In this document: one piece after another, positions 10,580 to 23,143 of the stretch
Layout of the letters: every line of letters begins with the position of its first letter
How positions within the stretch are numbered: position 1 is the first letter of the stretch
Source of the DNA: Oikopleura dioica
Lineage: Eukaryota; Chordata; Appendicularia; Copelata; Oikopleuridae
DNA: 64,000 nucleotides
Assembly (NCBI GenBank): GCA_907165135.1
Contig: OU015566.1
Location: 10,462,157-10,526,156, forward strand
Direction of reading: 5' to 3'
Position numbers and translations under genes: made by a program
Notes under the pieces: model-generated
What the model saw: only the letters and a program-made list of their open reading frames with translations
Database searches by the model: none
Told to the model about the DNA's origin: nothing

Positions 10580-13332
10580 ATGATGAGGATGAAGAAAGTG
10601 CCAGTGCCTTGGGTTAGAAAATAAGAAAAAACTGATTATTCAGATTTTTTTTCGAAAAACAAGAATTCTTGGTTTTTGGATTTGTAAAACATATTTTCTT
10701 AAGTTCGGTATTTCAGGGGAACCTGGCTGTATATCATTGGGGAAGACCATTAGGGAGGGGTCAGGAATCTAACCACATCCGGCCCGGTTATGAACACGTG
10801 AGGCCTATTTTTGACCCTTTTCTTGAGATGATGCAAATGTTCCAAGAGTTTGTCTCACTCCTGGCGTTATGAGGGACGGATAAAAATAACGTCTTTTGCC
10901 CTCAATCCTGTTCTTAAAATAACAGCTATTTTATCCAGAAATGAGCTCAGGGGCAAACTTTAAATTCCTAGCAGAAAAACTCGTTGATCTCGAGGACGTT
11001 TCAGTCGTTTCTTGGGATTATCCTGGACAAGGCATGGGCTACAGATTACAATGAAATCGGTTCCATTAGAAGCGAGCTCTTAGAACAACGAAATTTATTA
11101 TTCGAGTAAACCTTTTGTAATAACTGCGTTAAATCGCGTACCCAAATAATCCCCGTCGTGGGACACGTGCTCCTGCGGTTTTTTGATTTTTCTTATTCAC
11201 TGTAGCCAAAACCCAAGGTCGATCTGATTCTCCAGCAATACATTTTCCAGCGACCGGAGTTGTTCCATTCGCCCTCAGGAGATGGTTATAAATCGATGAT
11301 GTCCATTTTTCATCACTAGAAGGACCACAAAGTGGCTTTGCCTCCACGAGCGTAATTTTGTTAACTTTTAGATAGCACACTTGACGTAAAACCCTCCAAG
11401 TCAATTAACAGATATAGAAAATTTACATTTACGAAGTCACAAACACTTGTTAGCACTCGTAACAACAGCGAAACCCTTGTAATATATATCTACCCCATCA
11501 ATATTCAAAACCACGAAACAAGACTCCTCCTGAAGGAGCTAAACTGGACCGAGGAGATAAACATGGTTGGACATAGCATGGGCGCTTATTTATCAACAAA
11601 TGTAAGTCCATAAAATACGAAAAAAAAAATATTCCTGGAAATGATAGAATCCAACTATTAGCAAATCGGCAATTAAAAAAAAAAGATCAAAGAATGTCGA
11701 AATACTTGAGGACTCTTAAGGTCTTGAAGAGGGAATAATGCTTCACTTTGTACAGCTCACCGGGTGCCGCAGCAATATTCACGACTCTTCTAATCTCTTA
11801 TTCAGTACTCTCTTCTCTACTCGGAAGAAATCGCCAGTTTGACTAATATCGCCAACGGTTTACTCTCCATTTTATGATTAGCATCGAAAACTTGACAAAT
11901 AGAAAACCGTAATTTGAAGATGGATTCTTCAATTTCGCCATGTCCTCGCAACGCGGCCCCCTTTCAAAATACCTCAGAAACGAAATGAACGAGATCGTAT
12001 CACAAGCTCCATCAAAACGAACTCGACCCAGCTCACCAGAAAAGATTCGCGCAGCGCTTCATCATAATTTCGAACTATCTCAAGTGCCACAGGACGTGGC
12101 AAATGACATTATCGGTACGATTCTGATACTTGGTGTAAAAATTCGCTACTTGTGGTTAAGATCACGTTCTGGAAAATGACTTTGAATTAGACGAAGAAGG
12201 ACTAATGCGGCAAAGATGGAACCCGCTCATGGCGAAAATTGGCTACAATTACGAACCAAACGTCTTTGAAGAGCTAGCGAAACGAGTTCGTTTTCCAATT
12301 CTTCACGTTACCAGCAAAATTTTCAATAGGACTGGGTTCAGATTCAGAAAGTTCAAAAAGAGACAAAGATTTCTAAGCAGAAAACAATCGTTATCCCGTA
12401 CTCCGGTATATAATTTCCATCAACCCGTCAAGTCCTCAATCAATATTTTCTTACTCTCATCCGCCGTTTCCGGTTGATATGGATGCATGCTTATCCTCTG
12501 TGGATGTGATGGAAGATGCAGCTGTTAATAACGACGTGAACTTCGAGAAAGAGTATCTTGATGGATCGCATAATGTAAGTTCTTTCTTTTTTAGATTCTT
12601 TCTTGGAAATATTCATTATTTTAATCATTGAAAACTGAGTGTTACTGACTCATATTTTTGCGAAATGAGAACTTATGAACATCCTCTAATCCTAATTCTA
12701 CAAGGCAAAAGTACAAACCACGTCTCTTGTACAAGTACCTTCCCAGAGCCAAATCTGGATTTCAGAATCAAGCCGCCGACACAGCTTTAGAAGATTTTTG
12801 TTTGGACTTTAATTCCCAAAAGCATCCACAAGTAGCTCTATGCCGCTGCACTTACGTGGTTTATTCTAGTATTTACAGTCCTGCCAAGTGAAGGGCGGAA
12901 CTCTTGAAAAACAATTGTCGAGTTTGAGGCTTGACGTGTCAAGAAAATAACAAAGATTTTGGGCGTTTTGAGGCAGATAAAAATGCTAGGACTAGTAACC
13001 ACTTATGTAACAATTAGCGGGGCAAATTTTAAACGCCTTAGCCTTCTAAACATTTGCTCCGAGTCATTTCTTACAAGCTCCTGATTTTCAGTCATTATCG
13101 GGCCCCTGAACTTCCAAGTTTGATAATTTTCGAAAAATGGAGCCGATGTTTTTGAGTCAAATTACTCTAGTGAAACCACAATCAAATTCAACCCCTTAAA
13201 AATGAGACATGTCAAATGTTTGACTTTATCTGTTTTCTCAAGGCCAATAATCTCGTTCAGTTGCACCTGACGCACGCGGCTGAACTGGCCGCTCTCCTCC
13301 GCCGCCAGCTTCAGCTTGATTCAACGAAGTAG
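10580..13332 (+). CDS. Serine hydrolase-like protein (alpha/beta hydrolase, SERHL type)
   Basis: This reads as an alpha/beta-hydrolase of the serine hydrolase-like group. The N-terminus MMRMKKVPVPW|GNLAVYHWG matches the family's VPWG...WG opening. It is followed by HSW (oxyanion region), VVSWDYPGQG, the nucleophile elbow VGHSMG with its catalytic Ser, a cap region, RFPILHV, and a final DGSHN...HLTHAAELAALL resembling the C-terminal catalytic His segment. Clear exons: 10580-10612, 10717-10764, 10847-10874, from 10939 (end unresolved, about 11030-11055), one ending at 11601, 11806-11857, 11920-12114, from 12161 and 13243-13332. The introns 10765-10846 and 10875-10938 fit only as GA-AG. The exon ends between 12161 and 12574 and the start of the GHSMG exon are not resolved. 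The substrate is unknown. Confidence 0.72.
11129..11404 (-). CDS. Possible antisense exon inside the hydrolase intron
   Basis: A 91-residue open stretch lies on the minus strand inside the long intron of the plus-strand hydrolase. It contains PVAGKCIAGESDRPWVLATV and TAGARVPRRG and ends in TAA. Its composition is protein-like and it spans 276 nt with no stop. It has no ATG start (the track-style start is TTG), so it would be an internal or terminal exon. I do not recognise the family. It may be a nested gene fragment or chance. Confidence 0.25.
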   Translation of the reverse strand: MTWRVLRQVCYLKVNKITLVEAKPLCGPSSDEKWTSSIYNHLLRANGTTPVAGKCIAGESDRPWVLATVNKKNQKTAGARVPRRGLFGYAI

Positions 13333-13778
13333 TATTTATTTTATTTCTGTCAAAACACAACCTAAAATCATCATGATTGGCGGCCCAGCACTCGCTTGCC
13401 TCTCCTGTGAATATGGTTTTTGAAAATAAACGAATTCATAGCCGATTTCAACAAACTCAAGACCTACTGTTACTTCAAAGAAAAAAACATCAACAGACAA
13501 AAATTTGAAGTTATCAACGAATAACTTTCTCAAAACCACAAGTCCTATTCGAGGTACTTCTTCCCTTGCCACTCTGTCTAGCGAGCTTGCGTTGGTTAAA
13601 ACAAATCCAAATCTAAAAAATATTTCAATTTTTCATAAATTATGAAGAATTTAAATATTAAGACGCTCTAAGCCGCGTTTACACCAACACTCGGTCGGTT
13701 TATTGCTTCTAGCTTGTTAAATTCACGAGTTACTTTAGTAGTCATACTCTCAGTTTTGACGTTAGTTTTTGAATTTTT
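13333..13778. other. Gap between convergent genes
   Basis: The hydrolase (plus) and the GPCR (minus) end facing each other here. The interval is AT-rich with a shadow frame at 13336-13572. No gene or repeat is supported. Confidence 0.4.
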
Positions 13779-16700
13779 TTAATTGTTGAGTACCTTGTAA
13801 CGAAAGGAACGATTGTTTTTGGTGATGAAGAATGGAATGACAATTGTGCACGCGACGTATTCGCACCAGTTTTCGGCAACAAATGCTTTTGGTTGGATAA
13901 ATCTCATTTTCTTTTGGTTATGGTTGGATTAACTCTTATAATAAGTAAGAATTTCCTTTCCTGATATAGAAACTTTGTATCCAGAAACATGCGGGCTGCC
14001 TTTCATTTTCTTTTAGAGAACAAGTTATCAATTACTAATTTAAAATTAGAAATTCTAGTTTTTAAGAGTTTATTTTATAAACGAGAGCTTCAGTAATATT
14101 CTAAGCAAGAAAACTATCAGGTGCCTGCAAGAGGCGACCGCTAGCTACATTCCACGCTCTGAAAAATGACAAGTTGTAACTCGAAGATGGGGCATTCTTT
14201 CATCCCGCTTTTTAAGACGGAATCTAGGGGAGATTCTACGCTCCAATGTTCTCAAGACTAGAATTTACCGTAGGCGAATAACTTATCCGGAAAACTGAAT
14301 TTATCTCAGTTATCAATGATAAAGTATCATTTTTCAAAATCGATACTGAAATATCCAGATAACTAATCTTTAGTCCTTGTCTCCAGCTGTAAGCGCAGAT
14401 GTTAGAGCAGATGTTTCATCTTTTTTGACAGTGAGACACTTTGCGCCCTCTTTTGGCAGAATCCCACATAAATACTCATTTAGCCGTCCAAAAAGTCATC
14501 AATCATAAAATGATACAATAATGTCAAAGCAATATCGACATTCGCATTCAGCCTTTTCCATGTTCGAGATATGCAAAAATAAAAATTCAATGTGAAAAAC
14601 TGAATTGTTATTCTAATAATTGGCGAAAAAGAGTTCCTGGTTCTCGTTTCCTGACGGGACGTAGTTGGTGCACTCTTCTGCGCAAAACACCATCCAGAGA
14701 CCGACTATCATCTTCGGCAGAAAAAACAACAGACTGATTCCGACAGAAAACGCTAGAATAATATCAATTTCCAATTTACTTCTAGTTTGCGTCCGACTCG
14801 CCCTTTTAATCAAATTTGACCCGGTTCGAGCGAAATTTACCTTATTTGCATATTTTCGCGTTTCAACCCGCGAGTTACAGATTTAGAGCTTTATTACCAG
14901 AGTTGAACGCAGTTTGGACACTTGGTTCAAACATACCTAGTGACCTCAGATATCGCCGCTCGTGGTTGATTTGTGAAATTCTTGCGGCAGAAATCTTTCG
15001 CAGTTTGCTCACCGAGATCATCATTCGGGCGGGTTGGGGCTTGGTCTTTGCTTTTTAAGAATTTTTCGAAAAGCATAATGCTGATTTTTTCATGAAGTTA
15101 TTGAAATTTAATTTTCCGAAAAACATGATGTTAGCATTTTACCAATTACAAGACAGTCATCGACGTACCTTAAGAAGCTAGACCGCTATTTATAAATTGT
15201 TATCATAATGGTGGATAAATAATCTTAAAAATATACTTATTATCGAAAAACTCTCCTGAAACAATTTCAGGTAGTTCAGCTGCGTACGGCTCCACTTAAT
15301 ATCAAGTTAATTACTTTTGTAAAACATGCGGCGGAATTCCGCAGCTATTATAACCCCGTAAGAACCCGCGTGTAATCATTACCGTGGGTCACTAAGGTTT
15401 ACCTTGAATGATATCGTCTGAGGACGTGCTTGGCCGCTCCAGCATATCAAGCGAATTCATCCGGCTTTCTTGACTCAAGGTTGATAATTCTGGTTCTAGG
15501 AAGTATTCAGCGAGCGGTTTTAGATCTATTCAGAAATTCCGTGCTTCAAATTAACTCCACTTCTTTCAATTTCAACCCTTTGTCAGTGTTGTTATCAGCA
15601 GGGATAAATTTCGCTCTATCTAACTCTCGAGTTCCTCAACACGAAATTATCTACATCAGAGATAACTAAATCCTTTGTTCCCTCTTTGCTTAGCCCTCTT
15701 TAGAAGACGAAGAACGGTAACTTCAGCTGAAGGCTCTCCGTACCCACGTGCCGCAGGTATTTTTACAGATAACGTATTATGATGTTAGAACTCGGATCTT
15801 TTCTTGCTTTCAGGAATTTGTAAACAATCGTCGTTCGTCGCTGGCTGGGTCCACCTTTGTTGTTGTGATACTGGGGCTTCTTTCTTTTGGTACCGACGCT
15901 TTTCTTGCGTTTTCGTTTTTGGAGAACTTGACTGGGATTTTAACCATACTGTGAGAATGTTAAAGAACGTATGTTAAAGATTCTTGTGCGAGTCGCTTTT
16001 TGAAAGGCGATTATTATCGTATTGTTCTTAAAGAATTTAAGCCACCACGTAAATGTCTGCCGAAAATCTGACTGCGGCTGGTAAAATCCCTTCTTTGGCA
16101 TAAGTTTCGCTCTTTTTGTTGAGTTCCTTAAAACGCGTAAATTGGATGAGAGATGAAACGCAGCCGCAGACCCAACCTTGCGGAGGAATAATCCGACGAC
16201 GAACGTGATCGCAGATGGTATGATCAGCGCTAGAATATAATAGCAGAATAGGCCCCATTGGTTTACATGGCTTTTTCGAGGGATCAAGAAGGCTCTTATT
16301 GCCGCTTTTATTGAAAATCGTAGTAATGACTCTCCCCTGAATGGGAGCAAGATCGATTACTAGGGCCCTTAGTCTAGCGGTCATTTATATAAACAAATTA
16401 TGTTGATTATTATGGGAGGTGCTCAAGAGTTGCTCTTGATCCCCTAAGTAAGAATAAGATGTCCATTAGAAATCGTGGCATTGTGATAACAATATCCTGA
16501 AAAGGACTCAATAATTGATTCCTGAAGAAAAAAGATTAACGGTTTTTCTGGCATAAATATCAATCTTCCCTCGTATTGATAAAAGTCATAAATAGCAGCT
16601 GCCAAAAGAGTGATTCCAGCGATGCAAATACTCCACCCAACTTTGTGTCAAGTAATAACATTGGTGCATTGAATTATTAATGTTCGACAAAAGCAGAGAA

Positions 16701-17689
16701 ACCTTCAACTAACTCAGTTCGAAAGACTCGAAAAAATTTCTACAGACATGACAAAATTATCAATAATTGAGATTCATGTTTAACCCCTTGTATAACAAGG
16801 ATCGTAGGTCAACAGTGAGCTTTATCAACAAAGTAATAGTACTATTACTGTAATACTCTTCCTATAAGAAAAGAGTGAGTCAACGTTCTGGAGCTGTGGA
16901 ACTTCTTTATTCCAAAAGTGATGGGATGTTTGATTATCTTAAATTTCGACTGGAGTTTTCTTCTGAACGAATTTTCTATTTTATTTACCTTGTACTTTAC
17001 AGCGACGATAACAGTCGGCATGTAAGTGGCAGTCCGAGGGGATAGAAATTCTAATCTTTCGATTTCGGTACTCAATCCTTTTATCCCTTCCTATAGGTAA
17101 ACAAACGTACTGTAATGTCATTGCGCAAATGCATTCGTAGACGGAAATGTTTTGCCTGAATCATAAATAAAGAAACGTGGAAGTAAAGTTTTTAAGACAT
17201 AAAATTGGCTAAACGGGAAGGGGCATGTTTTCAGGCAATTTTGAATATCCGAACAACTCCTTTACCATGTTTACGCCCAAAACAAAGCGGTCACAAAAGA
17301 ATGTTATAGTTATTTTTCGACCTAAATTCTTTCCACACTCAAAAATTTTAAGAATATAAAAATAGAAACAGCATGAGCTGTACTTCATGAAATTCTTTAG
17401 AAAGAGCACTTGAAAACCTGAGAACGAAGCGCCACATAAAAACAGGAATCGGGTAAAGAACAAGAATTAAATTCGCCAAGCTAACAAATAAAATGTAAAT
17501 CCACCCTGGACCAATATCTCTCCTGACTTTTCTGAGGTTCTAAACTTTTCACTTTTATGCTGATAAAACTCCTCTTAGAACCAATCATTTAGTGCCGATA
17601 AAAATAATATAACTGTTTAAAAACGCTGCAGCGAATTCAATCATCATCAGAACGGTCAATCCGAAGGGATAGGTCTCCATTTCTCTCAT
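13779..17689 (-). CDS. Divergent rhodopsin-class seven-helix receptor
   Basis: Seven separate minus-strand segments read as successive helices of a class A GPCR. TM1 follows the ATG at 17689 (FGLTVLMMIEFAAAFLNSY). TM2 is IYILFVSLANLILVLYPIPV at about 17510. TM3 ends TVIVAVKYK near 17000. TM4 is VGWSICIAGITLLAAAIYDF near 16620. TM5 is YYILALIIPSAITFVVGLFL near 16250, followed by a basic loop (RNSTKRAKLMPKK). TM6 is FSVGISLLFFLPKMIVGLWM near 14710. TM7 is EYVACTIVIPFFITKNN in the last exon, 13779-13885, which ends VLNN-stop. The DRY position reads VKY and NPxxY reads IPFFI, so key residues are missing. Introns are long and most exon borders, notably TM1-TM2, are unresolved. The ligand is unknown. 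The order and orientation of helices make chance unlikely, but a pseudogene is possible. Confidence 0.5.
15430..15954 (+). other. Open hydrophobic frames inside a GPCR intron
   Basis: Two plus-strand frames (15430-15669 and 15817-15954) lie in the TM5-TM6 intron of the minus-strand receptor. The second follows a TTTCAG acceptor and encodes a membrane-like stretch (STFVVVILGLLSFGTDAFLA). No start codon or family is recognised. It could be a nested gene or chance. Confidence 0.2.
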
Positions 17690-18912
17690 TTTTATATGTT
17701 TTAGTTGACTGTTAAAAATCTCGATTTTGAATAACTGTTCAACTTAGCATTTTGTCTAGTAAAAAGAAAAATGAAATGACAGATGTCTGGCACTTGTGAC
17801 ACATTATGCTGCTCTAAGAAGATCCTTGATAATGTTTCATTTTACTGTCACTTTTGTGCGACCTGTAATAATCATTTTGTTTTCTAAAATTCGTTCCGGC
17901 TGCGAGGATCTGTTGCGGTAAACCTCTGCCCTGTTGACTTTGCTTGACAAATCCACCTCTTATCATTTATAGAACACGACCGCAGTGAAAATAGTGCCAC
18001 AACCGTCTTAACTGACGTCGTCTTTTTTTACTTTTCAATATTTTCAAGAATCACGATCATTGATCTTTTCATAGCAATCAAATCAAAAATCGTCCTTTTT
18101 CAAAACTCGTAATCTTCATTATCCGAAGCCCAAAACTCGCTTTTCAACCCCGCTGAATGCGAATTGAGGATCAAGAGGCCACGACTTGGCTTACCATTTA
18201 CTCGCCCAACATGCTACTTATTCTAGAGCAGCGCTTTTCTGAATAACCGCGAAGGCCTCAGTGATTTTTACCAATGAACTGAGTACTCAGCTATGCATAG
18301 CGGGGATTCTTAACAGAGGCAAGGACTTCCGCTAGTAAATACTGGACAAACACTTCTGATAAATTGCACTTGACTGCATTTAGAGGGCTAGAAGAGTAGC
18401 TCATTTTCACTAAAAATCAAGCAAAAACGAAAGTTCAACATTTCAACGATATTTTAGAAAGTTTTTGACTCGAAAATTTTTCTTTATCCGGGGAAGTTCT
18501 ACACTGTAGAATCTACAGCCTTCCTGCTCCTTATCCGGTTTTGATAAGAAAAGCCGATCATTACTAGCCAACTCTTTACTTATTTGTAGAGCGATATACA
18601 TTGAAGTCAATTTGACATGTCTTGGCCCTGTTATTACAAGTCACCCCGGCGCATTCTTCTTTCTTCGCCGCAACAAGTGCTCCGCGCAAACCCCGGCGCA
18701 GTGTCTCACAAAAATTACTTTTTTTCATGAAAGCGCGTTGGCGCCCCCATCGCGTGCGCGCCCTTTTCAACCCATTTTTGCTTTCTCTTATCTTTTTTAA
18801 GCTTTGAGAAACGAATCCTAAAAAGAAATTTAAGCCATTATTTTCGATTTTATACAGAGAAAGATTCTGAATAAATATTATACAGAAGACAAAAAGAGAT
18901 TGAAAGAAGAAA
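17690..18912. other. Gap without a supported gene
   Basis: This lies upstream of the GPCR and of the next plus-strand gene, so it should hold divergent promoters. A GC-richer patch at 18620-18790 has overlapping short frames on both strands, none with splice signals or family resemblance. Confidence 0.4.
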
Positions 18913-19009
18913 ATGAAGAAGCTTTTGTTATCCTTACTGGGAATAGAAAGTATATGTGGCTACTCGATGCACGACCTGAACAATAATGAAAACACGTGGG
19001 AGATTGCAG
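18913..19009 (+). CDS. Candidate signal-peptide first exon
   Basis: An ATG is followed by MKKLLLSLLGIESICG, a short signal-peptide-like start, and the frame stays open to a GTGAGC donor at 19010. It lies upstream of the CUB gene on the same strand and could be its first exon. Its phase does not match the first certain CUB exon directly, so at least one more exon would be needed. Confidence 0.3.
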
Positions 19010-19680
19010 GTGAGCTAACGGGTTGATTTTACCCACGTGGGTACAGAAAAAGATGCGTTTTGTCAAGGGTAAGGTCAAAGTCGGGCAGGGAATTAATTTT
19101 AAGAAACGGGAAGTGATGAGAGTCGCCCAAAAATAATAGCATAAAAAGTAAGGTTTTTGAATTAAAATACGAATTTTCAACGCTTGAAAATATCTCTAAT
19201 GAACATTTTGAGAAATTAAGGTAGTTTTTGGAGTGCATGTTGAAGAATCTTGATCATCGAAAATTATTTCCTATATTGACATTTTATCATCTTTCTTTTA
19301 AAAATTTTAGACCACGTGGTTTAACATCATATTTCTAAACGCTTTTGACCCGTCATTTTGGGTTCCTTCATTATCCGCTTACACTTCGTGTTCAAAACAA
19401 CACTCTTTCTGTAAAATCTCCTGATAATATAAACAGAAAAATGGACTTTTCTAACATGTTGCGAGCGTAGCAGAAACACGTGCTTCTTGATTTTTGAGCG
19501 ATACAAAATTACTAGCAGTAACTGAGGTACAAATTTAATTTTTCAATATTATTGCGCGCGGGATGCGAAAGTTTTCAAAATAGGATGCTGCGATTTTGCC
19601 ACGTGTGAGCGGCGTTTAATAGAGTTGATAGGTACTTATCTCGCAATTTAAAAATTTAAAATTTTCAAAAGAACCAAAAG

Positions 19681-19941
19681 CTGAAACGTGGCTTGTCTGA
19701 CGAAGATCCCCTAAAGACCCTGGGACCGAGCGAGCATTATGAGTATAACAGTCGGATTAAGGGTGTACCCCTGTCATGTTCGTTGCATCTGGCTCATGAT
19801 TTTCTACTGTATATTGTTCGCAATCTAAACAAATGGTTAAGGGTGTCACAGCCAACCGATTCGCGCAGAAACGAACGAAAAATTTATCGTCACAAGTGGA
19901 TTTCCAAATATTTACTCGCAAAGGATGGATTGCACATGGAA
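19681..19941 (+). CDS. Candidate internal exon, unidentified
   Basis: An open stretch begins after an AAAAG acceptor and ends at a strong GTAAGT donor (residues ...KYLLAKDGLHME). It is 87 residues long, rich in charged residues, with a single Cys. No domain is recognised. Because it sits between the candidate signal-peptide exon and the CUB exons it may belong to that gene, but its phase does not join directly to the CUB exon. Confidence 0.3.
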
Positions 19942-20545
19942 GTAAGTAGAGGCTGATTTCTAGCGCATTTTATATCTTGTGTGAGCATACCTCTAAACTT
20001 ATCTTTTTTTAAACAAACTATCTCTCTCTTGAATATTTGGTATTTATTCAAGCGAAAGTGCTGGGAAAATTATTTTCTTCGATTACTTATATAACTTCTC
20101 AGAATCTGAGACTCAGATTTAATGTTTGAATCAAAACCGTAAAGTGTCAAAAATTCAGAAAGATTGCATGTTTCACGTGCCCTCTGACACGATTTTGACA
20201 AGCTCCAAATCTCGTTTATCGAATTTTCCGCGTTTTGAAATTTCTTTTCTTTCATGAAAAAATCCATTTCCTTATCATTTCTCAAAAGTTTTGTTAACAG
20301 ACACTCGTCTACCATGAATTCAATAACCCTAAAGCTGGCGGACTGTTTTGACTTCAAGTCACAATAAAAGTTACGAAGGCCCTACGAGCTTGTAACGAGC
20401 GGAAAGCCGCTATCTCCTGCCGCGTCTTATCACTTTCGGAAATCTTGCTAACTTATTTAACTATTGCCTTACGGTCGCACTGAAATTTTAGAAAGCTTTC
20501 TAGCATCTTAAAAGTTCGATAAGATCACTAACTCCTCCTTTTCAG

Positions 20546-21823
20546 AATCCAAACTAAGCCAGGCCAGAAGATCGAAATCACCTTTCCCCATTTCCAAGTC
20601 GACTTTTGTCAAGCAGCTGGTGTTTCAGTCTACGACGGCCAAAAACTCGAAAGCAAAAAGGTCGACACGTACTGCGGGATTGACAATCCTGATACATTCA
20701 CTTCCTCGGGCAACGAGGTCCAGATTCAGGTCGGTATCCTCAAGCATAAAGCGGAAGAGGCAGTTTACTGTTTCTCGTAATTTTAGACCAGTTACAAGAG
20801 ATTCGTTATGATATATCCAACTGGTGACACGAAAACGTGGGGTCTTCGACCCTAAACACACCATGTTTTTGCATTAGATTGCATCCTAAACACGAGTTCT
20901 TTTTAATGACGCAAGACAGAAAGCTTTGGCATAATAAATGAGATTAATCTAGCTAAATTTCTCTAAAACGTGAGATGAATCAATTTATAATCATCACTCT
21001 AAAATAATTACTCTAGGCTTATCAACAACAGTCAAACAACCCCGGAAACGGAATCTACTTGATGATCGGCTATCGAATCGCCCCAGAAGCACCTCGAACG
21101 CCGCCTCCGTCTCAAGTTCAGCAGATGATGATGCCTGGTCTCAACCCCGGCCTCAATCAGAACCAGATTCTTATGGCTTACGGGGGAGCTGCTTTTCCCC
21201 AACAAGCTTACGGGCTTCAGCCAGTTGGGCTCGCAGGTGGTTATCAAATTATTGGCCGAGCTACTACTCCTCCACCACCGCCACCTCCTCAACCAAGAAC
21301 ACCAGGAATGGGTACCAAAATGCTCTAAAAAGTTCATTTCTGAACTTATTTGCCGAAAATTATGCTGAACCCATCAAAGCCCCAAAACGAGCTCCAAAGA
21401 AAAAGGCGCCTCCAAAGAAGAAGAAGCCGTCAGCTAAAGGAGACTACATCAAAGCTGGAATTCAAAGAAATCTTGCTGGTAAATTCACTCAAACATTATT
21501 TTGCTAAATATTTCTTTTAGCTGAAGCTCGCGCCCGAGAAGCCGAACTCGAAAAAGAACGCGAAATCAAAGCCAAGGTAAGCTCGAGTGCATAGTTCGTT
21601 CTCTCAAAGTTTTCTTTAGGCCAACAAGGTTCTGAAGAAAAGGCTTGTCTTCTTGATCATCGGTCTGGTCATCGTTACAATCGGAAACGTGTGGTTCATT
21701 CTTCACAGAAGAAAGATCGCGCTCGAAAAAGAAGCGGAAAAACTGGGCGAGAAGAAGGGTGGCCTTTCTAGCGACAGTTGTAAAAGTGACGAGCCGATTT
21801 ACTCTTCGCTGGATCAGATCTGA
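20546..21823 (+). CDS. CUB-domain single-pass membrane protein (3' part)
   Basis: Six exons join in phase: 20546-20729, 20787-20825, 21017-21311, 21380-21478, 21521-21576 and 21620-21823. The first three give the second half of a CUB domain: KPGQKIEITFPHFQVDF, VSVYDGQK, YCG, SSGNEVQIQ and GIYLMIGYR. These match the family's pG..i.l.F / l.vydG / cG / Fs..Y pattern. A proline-rich stretch (seven prolines at about 21270), a lysine-rich stretch (KRAPKKKAPPKKKK), a charged heptad-like helix and a single transmembrane span (RLVFLIIGLVIVTIGNVWFI) follow. The short cytosolic tail ends DEPIYSSLDQI. Intron 20826-21016 must be GA-AG to keep the CUB frame. The 5' half of the CUB and the start are not secured; see the two upstream candidate exons. 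Partners are unknown. Confidence 0.68.
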
Positions 21824-22052
21824 TCCCTTTTGACCCCGCCCGAACTCTTCACCTCAAACTGCCAAATAACTCAAGATACTGTAAATTATTTTATAAAAAA
21901 GTCGCTATTTATAAGTTAAAAATAGCAGTGCTACTGTAAGATTTTGACTGTACAAAGTGACAACTGATGAGCTGTTCTAAAAAGACTGTAAATATAGATT
22001 ATTTATTCATTCAAGAAGAAATAGTTTTTGTTTTATTCGTCAGGTCAGGTTG

Positions 22053-22819
22053 TTACATCAGGTTGAAAGTCACCATCGTCATCATCCCATGGTCGGATTC
22101 CAGGAAGTCCTTCAGCGCGATCTCATCACCAGCGGCAAAAATCTTATAATTACACGCCGAGCTATTGTCACGTTACTGTACCTGTTCTAAGACAGAGTCA
22201 AGCTCGGCTTGATCAGAAGCTTCTGGCAGATTTCCTGTGCGTCTTTACCCGGATCAAATTTGAAATGTGAAAACAACAACGACTACCGTTCGAAACTTAT
22301 TGTCGATAATGAGGATTTATAGATCCGTCGTTGAGATGATGAATAGCGAGAAATTGTTTCATCTCGATTCTTGAGAGCATTCCGTTGCCGTCTTTGTCGA
22401 TGAGGCCGAAGAAAAGTTTGGCTTGAACTTCCATATCTAAAACCAACAGAGTTTTCAGCGCGCTTTCGACGACTAACCATCGGTTTCCATAAAGCCATAC
22501 GCCTGAAGAACCTCGTCGAAAGCAACTTTTCCATCGCTATTGCCATCGAAGAGGAACTGAAAGACTTTCGCCTCGACTTGATCAGCTCCGATCGACGCGA
22601 TAAAATCCTTAGTCGGCACTGATAGATCATTTTCGTCGATTTTACCCTCGAAAGTTTTCGAAAACTTTTGGAACTCCTTGTTGATCCACATTTTCTTGAA
22701 GCCAAGCTCGATGAATTTCTTTTGAAGCTCTTCTGGTGCCTGGGCTGATCGAAAAGGTTTGAAAAAGTTCACGAAATAAACTTTTTGCGTAGTACAAATT
22801 AAACCTTTCCTAAAGACAT
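22053..22819 (-). CDS. EF-hand calcium-binding protein
   Basis: This is a small calcium sensor-like protein. Five exons (22805-22819, 22478-22739, 22305-22436, 22182-22234, 22053-22142, minus) join exactly into 183 residues. Two canonical EF loops are visible, DGNSDGKVAFDE near residue 80 and DKDGNGMLSRIE near residue 110. The C-terminal third (AELDSVLEQ...AAGDEIALKDFLE) looks like a further EF pair that has lost its loop ligands. The architecture recalls the calcineurin B/visinin-like superfamily, but I cannot choose a member. The start MSLGK comes from a tiny first exon before a 65-nt intron; it is not myristoylation-type (no MG). Intron 22235-22304 fits as GA-AG; introns of 39 and 41 nt are GT-AG. 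Confidence 0.78.
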
Positions 22820-23143
22820 GTTCGGATGTGTCTTACTTGGACTCTGAGAATCTCTATCTGATTGCTATGCGCTAAGCGAGGCCGGCTAAATCCGCCTCGA
22901 TGCAGTAAAATGGATCAGCACTTGCCCTTAGTACTTCCTGAGGTCGGATCCAAAATGACGATTTTCTAGATCGCCAAACTTTGTTTTGTACTGGAGTAGG
23001 GATTTACTCAGTTTGAAAAGAATTGAAAGGAATGCCAGTCAGTTCTTTTTTGATTCCCTCGCGGGATGGTATTAAAGAAGGAGCCCCAAAGATGCCAAGG
23101 AATGGTTTATCAAAGTCAAAAGAGCAACGGGCTAAAGAATTAG
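22820..23143. other. Divergent interval and unresolved 5' end of the SAM gene
   Basis: This lies between the EF-hand start and the first certain SAM exon. An ATG-led frame at 23032-23151 (MPVSSFLIPSRDG...) may be the SAM gene's first exon, but no donor in the right phase was found. Confidence 0.35.

Noticed and set aside
13799-13945. Plus-strand extracellular-loop-like frame with a GTAAG donor
   Set aside because: It is antisense to the GPCR's TM7 exon, which has an acceptor, a helix and a stop in the right order with six other helices on the minus strand.
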